6,633 bases of DNA from Marinilabiliales bacterium. GTDB taxonomy: Bacteria; Bacteroidota; Bacteroidia; Bacteroidales; F082. Position numbers and translations under genes: made by a program. Shown here piece after piece: positions 1-6,633 of this stretch (position 1 is its first letter; each line of letters begins with the position of its first letter). The notes under the pieces were generated by a model. That model searched no databases and was not told where the DNA came from. It saw only the letters and a program-made list of their open reading frames with translations. The stretch covers positions 1 through 6,633 of the forward strand of contig PKSW01000209.1 of NCBI GenBank assembly GCA_002869465.1. Direction: 5' to 3'.

Positions 1-153
1 CTGGTGAAAGAATTAACCAGTTTAGGACTTAAAGAAGCAAAAGAACTAGTTGATTCTGCTCCAAAAGCTATAAAAGAAGGCGTTTCAAAAGACGAAGCCG
101 ATGCATTAGAAGCACAGCTTAAAGAAGCTGGCGCTGAAGTGGAGGTAAAGTAA
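1..153 (+). CDS. rplL: 50S ribosomal protein L7/L12, C-terminal part (5' end outside window)
   Basis: The window opens in frame inside this gene, and 50 codons remain before a TAA stop at 151-153. The translation contains SLGLKEAKELVDSAPKAIKE and ends in GAEVEVK. These are the signature of the globular C-terminal domain of L7/L12, which binds the GTPase factors EF-Tu, EF-G and IF2 at the ribosomal stalk; the GLGLKEAK helix belongs to the factor-contact surface. The family is usually about 120-130 residues long, so the N-terminal dimerisation domain, the hinge and the start of the C-terminal domain lie upstream of the window. The gene sits directly ahead of rpoB, as in most bacteria, and is normally cotranscribed with rplJ. 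Nothing in the visible part is broken or unusual. The identification is secure; only the start cannot be assessed. Confidence 0.97.
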   Translation: MVKELTSLGLKEAKELVDSAPKAIKEGVSKDEADALEAQLKEAGAEVEVK

Positions 154-171
154 TTTTTTACAACCTAAAGT

Positions 172-213
172 TGCAACCTCTATTCCTAACTAAAATATGG
201 AGTAGGGGTTGCA
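172..213 (+). promoter_or_regulatory. Strong RNA hairpin in the rplL-rpoB spacer (candidate attenuator or processing site)
   Basis: Left arm 172-186 (TGCAACCTCTATTCC) pairs without interruption with right arm 199-213 (GGAGTAGGGGTTGCA) as RNA: 15 pairs, two of them G-U wobbles (179/206 and 183/202), closing a 12-nt AT-rich loop (187-198). No run of T follows the right arm directly; the next T-rich stretch starts near 231. It is therefore not a textbook intrinsic terminator. In E. coli the equivalent spacer holds a partial terminator and an RNase III site that separate ribosomal protein and polymerase output. A similar role here is inferred from position and structure only. A short competing hairpin (161-164 with 170-173) overlaps the base of the left arm. 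Confidence 0.65.
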
Positions 214-246
214 CCTATATGTTCTTATACATTATTCTTTCTATTT

Positions 247-267
247 TTCTGGATATAAAAACCAGAA
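247..267 (+). promoter_or_regulatory. Small hairpin in the rpoB leader
   Basis: TTCTGG (247-252) and CCAGAA (262-267) form a perfect 6-bp stem around a 9-nt A-rich loop (ATATAAAAA), followed by TATTTTA. It ends 26 nt before the rpoB start codon. It could be a weak terminator-like element, a structured leader, or chance pairing in AT-rich DNA; the stem is short and I assign no function. Confidence 0.3.
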
Positions 268-269
268 TA

Positions 270-284
270 TTTTAAACTTTAAAA
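270..284 (+). repeat. AT-only inverted repeat ahead of rpoB
   Basis: TTTTAAA (270-276) and TTTAAAA (278-284) are perfect reverse complements around one central C. The repeat ends 9 nt before the TTG start of rpoB and replaces any Shine-Dalgarno-like purine block. The symmetry is visible in the sequence. It may only reflect selection for an unstructured AT-rich ribosome landing site, or chance. Confidence 0.3.
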
Positions 285-293
285 CTATTCGCC

Positions 294-3200
294 TTGGCTG
301 AAATTAAAACCGAAAGAATCAGTTTCGCATCAACAAAAAATCAGTTACCTTATCCAGATTTTTTGGATATCCAACTCAAATCATTTCAGGACTTCTTTCA
401 ACTCGAAACAAATCCTGAAAACAGAAAAAATGAAGGACTTTTCAGGGTATTTGCTGAAAATTTTCCAATCACGGATGCGAGAAATAATTTTGTTCTCGAA
501 TTTTTGGATTACTTTGTTGATCCTCCCCGTTACTCAATCGAAGAAACCCTTGAGCGCGGATTAACCTACAGTGTACCTCTCAAAGCTAAATTAAAACTCT
601 ATTGTACCGATCCTGACCACGAAGATTTCGAAACCATCGTGCAGGATGTGTACCTGGGAATGATACCTTATATGACACCTCGTGGTACCTTCGTTGTGAA
701 TGGTGCTGAGCGTGTTGTTGTATCGCAGTTACACAGGTCGCCCGGTGTATTTTTCGGGCACCACAGGCATGCGAATGGTACACAATTGTATTCAGCGAGA
801 ATTATTCCGTTTAAAGGTTCCTGGATGGAATTTTCAACGGATATCAATAACGTGATGTACGCTTATATCGACAGGAAAAAGAAAATGCCTGTTACAACAC
901 TTTTACGTGCCATCGGCTACGAAAGTGATAAAGATATTTTAGAACTCTTCAACCTAGCCGAAGAAGTTAAAGTAAACAAAGCCAGCCTGAAAAGGGTATT
1001 GGGTCGTAAACTTGCCGCAAGGGTAGTTCGCTCTTGGTTTGAAGATTTTGTTGATGAAGATACAGGTGAAGTTGTTACCATCGAACGTAATGATGTTATT
1101 ATCGAAAGAGAAACTGTTCTTGAAAAAGAGCATATCGACCAGATTATTGACGCCGGTGTGAAAACCGTATTGCTTCATAAAGATGATCCAAACCTGGCTG
1201 ACTACTCGATTATTTTCAATACCCTTCAAAAAGATACGACCAACTCTGAAAAAGAAGCGGTCGAGTATATCTACTTCCAGTTAAGAAATGCACTTCCTCC
1301 GGATGAGGAAACAGCCAGGGGGATATTTGAAAAGCTTTTCTTTTCTGATAAAAGATATGACCTCGGTGAAGTTGGAAGATACCGGATCAATAAGAAATTA
1401 AACCTGGATACATCTTCGGATGTAAGGGTACTGACCAAGGAAGATATCATTCTCATTATTCATCACCTGATCAAACTTGTAAATAACAAAACCATCGTTG
1501 ATGATATTGACCACTTGAGTAACAGGAGGGTTCGTACGGTTGGAGAACAATTGTATAACCAATTCGGCGTGGGCCTTGCACGTATGGCACGTACCATCCG
1601 TGAGAGAATGAACGTGAGGGATAACGAAGTATTTACACCCATGGACCTGATTAATGCCAAAACTTTGTCATCTGTCATTAACTCATTCTTTGGCACCAAC
1701 CAGCTTTCTCAGTTCATGGATCAAACCAATCCATTGGCCGAATTAACGCACAAAAGGCGTATTTCAGCATTGGGACCTGGTGGACTTTCAAGGGAAAGAG
1801 CCGGATTTGAAGTACGTGACGTACATTACACCCACTATGGCAGGTTATGTACCATTGAAACACCTGAAGGGCCGAATATCGGACTGATCTCATCACTTTG
1901 TGTATATGCAAAGATTGATAAACTTGGATTTATCGAAACGCCATACAGGGCTGTTGAACAAGGTAAGATTAATTACAAAGTTGATCCGATTTTCCTGAGT
2001 GCCGAAGAGGAAGAAGATAAAATTATCGCGCAGGCCAATACAGTTGTTGACGACAAAGGTCAGTTTGTCAATGAAAAAGTGAAGGTTCGTTACCAGGCGG
2101 ATTACCCGATAACACCTCGCGAAGAAGTGGCTTTAATTGACATCGCGCCAAATCAGATCGCATCCATCGCGGCTTCATTGATTCCGTTCCTGGAACATGA
2201 TGATGCCAACCGTGCATTGATGGGATCGAACATGATGCGCCAGGCAGTTCCATTGCTGAATGCTGAAGCTCCGATTGTTGGTACCGGTATTGAATCCAAT
2301 GTGGCCATCGACTCCAGAGTACTGCTTTCTGCCGAAGGTGAAGGCATAATTGAATATGTTGACGCCAACAAGATCACCATCAGGTACAACAGGAACGAGA
2401 TAGAAACGCTGGTAAGTTTTGAGAATGATGTGAAAGATTACTATCTGACAAAATTTAAAAGGACCAACCAGAATACATCTATCAACCTGCGTCCGATCGT
2501 TAAGAAAGGCGATAAAGTTAACAAAGGACAGGTGCTTTGCGAAGGATATGCCACCAAAAATGGTGAATTGGCTCTTGGAAGAAACCTGATGGTGGCATTC
2601 ATGCCCTGGAAAGGTTATAACTTTGAGGATGCCATTGTAATTTCAGAAAGAATCGTAAAAGAAGACTTATTTACTTCGGTACATATCGAAGAGTTCACAT
2701 TGGAGGTAAGAGATACCAAAAGGGGTATCGAAGAACTCACCAACGATATTCCAAACGTAAGTGCCGAAGCGACTAAGGATTTAGATGAAAACGGTTTGAT
2801 CCGGATCGGTGCCGAGGTTTCAGAAGGTGACATTCTTATCGGAAAAATTACACCCAAAGGTGAAAGTGATCCAACCCCTGAAGAAAAATTGCTCAGGGCG
2901 ATCTTTGGTGATAAAGCAGGTGATGTGAAAAATGCATCATTAAAAGCACCACCATCTATGAAAGGTGTGGTTATATCAAAGAATCTTTTCTCACGAGCAA
3001 TCAAGGATAAGAAATCCAAAGTAAAAGAGAAGGATATTCTGGCGGCACTTGAAACAGAATACAATGGTTATTTCGATGAACTGAAATCCAGATTGGTTGA
3101 AAAACTGATCGTTTTAGTGGGTAACCGTACTTCACAGGGTGTTTATAATAACTATGGAGAGCGCGTTGTACCTACCAAAACCAAATTCACGCAGAAAATT

Positions 3201-4100
3201 CTGAACAGTCTGGATTATATCAATGTAAATCCTGATAAATGGACTACTGATAAGGAAAAGAATGAACTGATCAAAACGTTAATCAACAACTATAATATCA
3301 AGTATAAAGAGTTGTTGGGTGTTTTCAACCGTAAGCAGTTTGTAGCATCCGTAGGTGATGATCTGCCAAGTGGTATCGTTCAGATGGCTAAAGTTTACAT
3401 AGCAAAAAAACGGAAACTGAAAGTAGGTGATAAGATGGCGGGCCGTCACGGTAACAAAGGTATTGTTGCACGAATTGTGCGTGAAGAAGACATGCCTTTC
3501 CTCGAAGACGGAACACCGGTTGACATTGTTTTAAATCCGCTGGGTGTGCCCTCGCGAATGAACCTGGGACAGATCTATGAAACAGTATTGGGCTGGGCCG
3601 GAAAACGCCTCAACTTACAGTTCGCTACTCCTATTTTTGATGGTGCCTCTGTTAATCAGATAAACGATTACCTGAAACAGGCCAAATTACCTGAAAATGG
3701 AAGTACGTATTTGTATGATGGTGGCACCGGCGAAAAATTCGACCAACCTGCTTCTGTCGGCTATATTTACATGCTGAAACTGCACCATATGGTGGATGAT
3801 AAAATGCATGCTCGTTCCATTGGACCTTATTCACTTATTACGCAACAACCACTTGGTGGTAAAGCTCAGTTTGGTGGTCAAAGATTTGGTGAGATGGAGG
3901 TTTGGGCGCTGGAAGCATTTGGAGCTGCTAACATCCTGCAGGAAATACTAACCGTAAAATCGGATGATGTAACAGGAAGAGCCAAAGCATACGAAACCAT
4001 CGTTAAAGGTGAAGTAATGCCTGTGCCTAATGTTCCTGAATCATTTAATGTGCTAGTACATGAGTTAAGAGGTTTAGGCCTGGAACTCAGTTTTGACTAA
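294..4100 (+). CDS. rpoB: DNA-directed RNA polymerase subunit beta
   Basis: This is the complete beta subunit of RNA polymerase (1268 residues, normal for Bacteroidota), which forms one pincer of the core enzyme and half of the active site. Landmarks in order: the N-terminal protrusion and lobe, with GAERVVVSQLHRSPGVFF (137-154); the rifampicin pocket LSQFMDQTNP to RRISALGPGG (471-497); the cluster II loop IETPEGPNIGLI (521-532); a variable helical insertion (about 901-1018) where E. coli beta also carries one; the active-site segment GDKMAGRHGNKG (1045-1056), whose K1047 and K1055 match E. coli K1065 and K1073; then EDGTPVDIVLNPLGVPSRMN (1071-1090); and the C-terminal switch and clamp part, SIGPYSLITQQPLGGKAQFG (1175-1194) to the end. 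The start is TTG at 294. An in-frame TAA lies at 273-275, no ATG lies between, and the early FASTKN motif fits family N-termini. No Shine-Dalgarno sequence is present. The gene follows rplL by 140 nt and precedes rpoC by 35 nt, probably in one operon. Confidence 0.99.
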   Translation: MAEIKTERISFASTKNQLPYPDFLDIQLKSFQDFFQLETNPENRKNEGLFRVFAENFPITDARNNFVLEFLDYFVDPPRYSIEETLERGLTYSVPLKAKLKLYCTDPDHEDFETIVQDVYLGMIPYMTPRGTFVVNGAERVVVSQLHRSPGVFFGHHRHANGTQLYSARIIPFKGSWMEFSTDINNVMYAYIDRKKKMPVTTLLRAIGYESDKDILELFNLAEEVKVNKASLKRVLGRKLAARVVRSWFEDFVDEDTGEVVTIERNDVIIERETVLEKEHIDQIIDAGVKTVLLHKDDPNLADYSIIFNTLQKDTTNSEKEAVEYIYFQLRNALPPDEETARGIFEKLFFSDKRYDLGEVGRYRINKKLNLDTSSDVRVLTKEDIILIIHHLIKLVNNKTIVDDIDHLSNRRVRTVGEQLYNQFGVGLARMARTIRERMNVRDNEVFTPMDLINAKTLSSVINSFFGTNQLSQFMDQTNPLAELTHKRRISALGPGGLSRERAGFEVRDVHYTHYGRLCTIETPEGPNIGLISSLCVYAKIDKLGFIETPYRAVEQGKINYKVDPIFLSAEEEEDKIIAQANTVVDDKGQFVNEKVKVRYQADYPITPREEVALIDIAPNQIASIAASLIPFLEHDDANRALMGSNMMRQAVPLLNAEAPIVGTGIESNVAIDSRVLLSAEGEGIIEYVDANKITIRYNRNEIETLVSFENDVKDYYLTKFKRTNQNTSINLRPIVKKGDKVNKGQVLCEGYATKNGELALGRNLMVAFMPWKGYNFEDAIVISERIVKEDLFTSVHIEEFTLEVRDTKRGIEELTNDIPNVSAEATKDLDENGLIRIGAEVSEGDILIGKITPKGESDPTPEEKLLRAIFGDKAGDVKNASLKAPPSMKGVVISKNLFSRAIKDKKSKVKEKDILAALETEYNGYFDELKSRLVEKLIVLVGNRTSQGVYNNYGERVVPTKTKFTQKILNSLDYINVNPDKWTTDKEKNELIKTLINNYNIKYKELLGVFNRKQFVASVGDDLPSGIVQMAKVYIAKKRKLKVGDKMAGRHGNKGIVARIVREEDMPFLEDGTPVDIVLNPLGVPSRMNLGQIYETVLGWAGKRLNLQFATPIFDGASVNQINDYLKQAKLPENGSTYLYDGGTGEKFDQPASVGYIYMLKLHHMVDDKMHARSIGPYSLITQQPLGGKAQFGGQRFGEMEVWALEAFGAANILQEILTVKSDDVTGRAKAYETIVKGEVMPVPNVPESFNVLVHELRGLGLELSFD
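1704..1772 (+). other. rpoB: Rifampicin resistance-determining region of rpoB (cluster I)
   Basis: Codons 471-493 match E. coli beta residues 511-533 with a constant offset of 40. The main drug-contact residues have the sensitive-type identity: Q473 (E. coli Q513), D476 (D516), H486 (H526), R489 (R529) and S491 (S531). Two positions differ from E. coli: T478 replaces N518 and A482 replaces S522; both are common in this phylum as I recall it. No classical resistance substitution is present, so the enzyme is predicted to be rifampicin-sensitive. This is inferred from sequence alone and does not cover uptake or drug inactivation. Confidence 0.9.
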
Positions 4101-4105
4101 TACTT

Positions 4106-4120
4106 CATTTAATAAAATTA
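4106..4120 (+). repeat. Direct repeat copy 1 (rpoB-rpoC spacer)
   Basis: CATTTAATAAAATTA begins 5 nt after the rpoB stop codon. An identical 15-base copy lies at 4170-4184 inside rpoC, 64 bases downstream. The spacing is not a multiple of three, so copy 1 is not a displaced in-frame start of rpoC. It may be a small duplication remnant or coincidence in AT-rich DNA. Confidence 0.5.
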
Positions 4121-4130
4121 AATAATTTAA
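4107..4130 (+). repeat. Overlapping AT-only inverted repeats in the rpoB-rpoC spacer
   Basis: Two perfect inverted repeats overlap. ATTTAAT (4107-4113) pairs with ATTAAAT (4117-4123) around AAA, and TTAAAT (4118-4123) pairs with ATTTAA (4125-4130) around one A. They share 4118-4123, so the RNA could form only one at a time. All pairs are A-U, so both are weak. The 35-nt spacer holds no terminator-like GC stem or T-tract, consistent with readthrough from rpoB into rpoC. Confidence 0.35.
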
Positions 4131-4135
4131 GCTAT

Positions 4136-6633
4136 ATGGCTTTCAGAAAAGACAGCAAAATACCGAACACATTTAATAAAATTACCATTAGCCTTGCCTC
4201 GCCCGAGTCCATTCTTGACCGGTCGCATGGTGAAGTGTTAAAGCCTGAAACCATTAACTATCGTACCTACAAACCGGAGAGAGATGGATTGTTTTGTGAA
4301 AGAATCTTCGGACCTATCAAGGATTACGAATGTCATTGTGGTAAATATAAGAGGATTAGATATAAAGGCATCGTTTGCGACCGCTGTGGTGTTGAGGTTA
4401 CAGAAAAGAAGGTCCGTCGTGAAAGAATGGGACATATTGAGCTTGTTGTACCGGTAGTTCATATCTGGTACTTCCGTTCACTTCCCAATAAGGTAGGTGC
4501 CATGCTCGGACTTCAAACAAAAAAACTTGAAACGATCATTTATTATGAAAGATATGTAGTTATCAACGCGGGCGTAAAGGCTGCCGACGGTATTAATTAC
4601 ATGGATTTTCTGACCGAAGAAGAGTATTTTGATATTCTCGAAACACTCCCTCCTGAAAATCAATACCTGGATGATAATGATCCGGATAAGTTCATTGCAA
4701 AAATGGGTGCTGAAGCCATCCAGGTTTTATTATCACGATTGGATCTGGATCAGATTTCATTCGAATTACGTCATAAAGCAAATACCGAAACATCACAGCA
4801 GCGTAAAGCAGAAGCATTGAAAAGACTTCAGGTTTTTGAATCTTTCCGCGATGCAAGAAAAAGAGCGGATAATCGTCCAGAATGGATGGTTGTTAAGATT
4901 GTCCCGGTAATTCCACCTGAACTAAGGCCACTTGTACCTTTGGATGGCGGCCGTTTTGCAACATCTGACTTAAATGACCTGTACCGTAGAGTTATTATCA
5001 GAAACAACCGGTTGAAAAGATTGATTGAGATCAAAGCACCTGACGTGATCATGCGTAATGAAAAACGTATGCTCCAGGAAGCAGTGGATTCATTACTTGA
5101 CAATTCCAGAAAATCAAGTGCTGTTAAAACTGATTCAAACAGGCCCTTAAAATCACTCAGTGACAGTTTGAAGGGAAAACAAGGAAGGTTCCGTCAGAAC
5201 TTACTTGGTAAACGTGTCGATTATTCAGGCCGTTCTGTTATTGTTGTGGGTCCTGATTTGCAATTAAACGAATGTGGTTTGCCCAAAGATATGGCGGCTG
5301 AATTATTTAAACCGTTCATCATTAGGAAACTACTTGAACGCGGTATTGTTAAAACGGTTAAGTCAGCTAAAAAAATAGTTGAAAGAAAGGATTCAGTTGT
5401 ATGGGATATTTTAGAAAACATCCTAAAAGGTCATCCGGTATTACTGAACCGTGCTCCTACCCTGCACAGATTGGGTATTCAGGCTTTCCAACCCAAATTG
5501 GTTGAAGGTAAAGCTATTCACCTTCACCCACTGGTTTGTACTGCATTCAATGCCGACTTTGACGGTGACCAGATGGCGGTTCACGTTCCTTTAGGAAATG
5601 CGGCTGTACTGGAAGCCCAAATTCTGATGCTGGCTTCACATAATATTCTGAATCCTGCTAATGGTGCACCAATTACAGTACCTTCTCAGGACATGGTTCT
5701 TGGATTGTATTATATTACCAAAGCCCGGAAGAATACGCCCGAAAGCCCTGTGAAAGGTGAAGGTATGCATTTTTATTCAGCCGAAGAGGTCATCATCGCT
5801 TATAATGAAAAGAGCGTTGATCTGCATGCGATCATTAACGTAAAAGTTGATGTTAAAGAAGGTGGTCAGATTGTGAACAGGATGATTGAAACCACTGTAG
5901 GAAGGGTTATTTTCAATGAATTTGTGCCCAAAGAATACGGTTATATCAATCAGTTGCTCACCAAAAAAGCGTTACGTGATATTATCGGTGAGATCCTGAA
6001 AGTTACAGGAACTGCCACAACAGCCAAATTCCTTGATGACATTAAAAACCTTGGTTTTAACATGGCATTCAAAGGTGGATTGTCATTTAACCTGGGCAAT
6101 GTGCTGGTTCCTGAAATTAAAACAAAACTGATTGAGGACGCCAATGCTGAGGTTGAACAAGTGTTGAGCAATTATAACATGGGATTCATCACCAATAATG
6201 AAAGATATAATCAGATTATTGATATCTGGACACATACCAACTCGCATCTTACCAACACTTTGATGCAGGAGTTGTCAAAGAACGACCAGGGTTTCAATCC
6301 TGTATATATGATGCTGGATTCAGGTGCCCGTGGTTCTAAAGAACAGATTCGTCAGTTGTCGGGAATGAGGGGATTGATGGCGAAACCACAGAAATCAGGT
6401 GCTACCGGAGGTGAGATTATCGAAAACCCGATTCTTTCTAACTTTAAAGAAGGATTGACTGTTCTTGAGTATTTTATTTCGACACACGGTGCACGTAAAG
6501 GTTTGGCTGATACCGCTTTGAAAACAGCTGATGCCGGTTACCTCACCAGGCGCCTCGTTGATGTGGCACAGGATGTGGTCATTAACATTGAGGACTGTGG
6601 CACCCTGAGAGGACTTACAAATACGGCACTTAA
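4136..6633 (+). CDS. rpoC: DNA-directed RNA polymerase subunit beta', N-terminal part (3' end outside window)
   Basis: 832 complete codons of beta' are present; the full protein in this phylum is about 1400 residues or more. Landmarks in order: the N-terminal zinc site C66, C68, C81, C84 (CHCGKYKR and CDRCGVEVTE); the lid region near PVIPPELRPLVPLDGGRF (258-275); the sigma-binding clamp helices (about 276-321); the rudder and switch region with SLKGKQGRFRQNLLGKRVDY (344-363); the catalytic NADFDGD (472-478), whose D474, D476 and D478 hold the active-site magnesium (codons 5555-5569); the F-loop region (about 742-763), about six residues longer than in E. coli; and the bridge helix GARKGLADTALKTADAGYL (785-803). 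C821 is the first ligand of the second zinc site. The trigger loop and C-terminus lie beyond the window. The start at ATG 4136 gives the family-typical MAFRKD. The gene follows rpoB by 35 nt without a Shine-Dalgarno sequence, probably cotranscribed. Confidence 0.98.
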   Translation, partial: MAFRKDSKIPNTFNKITISLASPESILDRSHGEVLKPETINYRTYKPERDGLFCERIFGPIKDYECHCGKYKRIRYKGIVCDRCGVEVTEKKVRRERMGHIELVVPVVHIWYFRSLPNKVGAMLGLQTKKLETIIYYERYVVINAGVKAADGINYMDFLTEEEYFDILETLPPENQYLDDNDPDKFIAKMGAEAIQVLLSRLDLDQISFELRHKANTETSQQRKAEALKRLQVFESFRDARKRADNRPEWMVVKIVPVIPPELRPLVPLDGGRFATSDLNDLYRRVIIRNNRLKRLIEIKAPDVIMRNEKRMLQEAVDSLLDNSRKSSAVKTDSNRPLKSLSDSLKGKQGRFRQNLLGKRVDYSGRSVIVVGPDLQLNECGLPKDMAAELFKPFIIRKLLERGIVKTVKSAKKIVERKDSVVWDILENILKGHPVLLNRAPTLHRLGIQAFQPKLVEGKAIHLHPLVCTAFNADFDGDQMAVHVPLGNAAVLEAQILMLASHNILNPANGAPITVPSQDMVLGLYYITKARKNTPESPVKGEGMHFYSAEEVIIAYNEKSVDLHAIINVKVDVKEGGQIVNRMIETTVGRVIFNEFVPKEYGYINQLLTKKALRDIIGEILKVTGTATTAKFLDDIKNLGFNMAFKGGLSFNLGNVLVPEIKTKLIEDANAEVEQVLSNYNMGFITNNERYNQIIDIWTHTNSHLTNTLMQELSKNDQGFNPVYMMLDSGARGSKEQIRQLSGMRGLMAKPQKSGATGGEIIENPILSNFKEGLTVLEYFISTHGARKGLADTALKTADAGYLTRRLVDVAQDVVINIEDCGTLRGLTNTAL
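4170..4184 (+). repeat. Direct repeat copy 2 (within rpoC codons 12-17)
   Basis: This is identical to the 15-base copy at 4106-4120. Here it lies in the coding frame and contributes to residues T12-F-N-K-I-T17 of beta'. The FNKI segment is conserved in related proteins, so this copy is constrained by protein sequence and the spacer copy is the one that would need explaining. Confidence 0.5.

Noticed and set aside
172..213. The spacer hairpin as a standard rho-independent terminator of rplL
   Set aside because: The stem is strong, but the bases after it are CCTATATG, not a T-run, so full intrinsic termination is not supported. It is kept only as a candidate attenuator or processing element.
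242..249. TATTTTTC as a possible Bacteroidota -7 promoter element (TAnnTTTG) for rpoB
   Set aside because: The last base does not match and no TTG or TTTG lies at the right distance upstream; the nearest, at 209-211, is about 30 bases away. The support is too weak to call.
1704..1772. A482 (E. coli S522) as a possible rifampicin-resistance substitution
   Set aside because: Known resistance changes at this position are to bulky residues such as phenylalanine or leucine. Alanine is small and, as I recall, usual in Bacteroidota.
2615..3064. 149-codon open frame on the minus strand
   Set aside because: It lies fully inside rpoB, has a serine- and hydrophobic-rich composition typical of the reverse complement of a conserved gene, and shows no recognisable domain.
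4629..4820. 63-codon open frame on the plus strand
   Set aside because: It is an alternative frame within rpoC with no recognisable protein and no separate initiation signal. The conserved beta' frame runs straight through.
6631..6633. TAA at the very end of the window, which looks like a stop codon for rpoC
   Set aside because: It is out of frame. The rpoC frame reads ACG GCA CTT and then AA, so the last codon is incomplete. The gene is cut by the window edge, not truncated.

Overview
This window is an ordinary housekeeping segment: the 3' end of rplL, all of rpoB and the first two thirds of rpoC, all on the + strand in the classic bacterial rplL-rpoB-rpoC order. No mobile element, CRISPR array, tRNA, rRNA or unknown accessory gene was found, and I see no previously undescribed system.

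The organism looks like a member of the Bacteroidota, probably the Bacteroidales or a close relative. The proteins carry the wording of that phylum: the beta subunit has 1268 residues and an early FASTKN-type N-terminus. Beta' begins MAFRKD and has a lengthened, glycine-rich stretch before the bridge helix ending GGEIIENPI. The DNA is moderately AT-rich (about 40% GC by eye). Neither rpoB nor rpoC has a recognisable Shine-Dalgarno sequence, as is usual in that phylum. The assignment rests on remembered family sequences, not on a search.

Layout: bases 1-153 encode the last 50 residues of ribosomal protein L7/L12. Bases 154-293 are a 140-nt spacer holding a strong 15-bp RNA hairpin (172-213), a weaker 6-bp hairpin (247-267) and an AT-only inverted repeat (270-284). 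rpoB runs 294-4100 from a TTG start. A 35-nt spacer, almost pure A and T, follows (4101-4135), with overlapping inverted repeats and one copy of a 15-bp direct repeat whose second copy lies in the first codons of rpoC. rpoC starts at 4136 and is cut by the window edge at 6633, just after the bridge helix; its trigger loop, most of the second zinc site and its C-terminus lie outside.

Together the genes supply the L12 stalk protein that recruits translation factors to the ribosome and the two large catalytic subunits of RNA polymerase. The rplL-rpoB hairpin sits where other bacteria partly terminate or process the ribosomal transcript to lower polymerase-subunit output, and it is the most noteworthy non-coding signal here. 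The most notable coding details are a threonine replacing a normally conserved proline next to the rifampicin pocket of beta (residue 520) and the lengthened segment near the F-loop of beta'.
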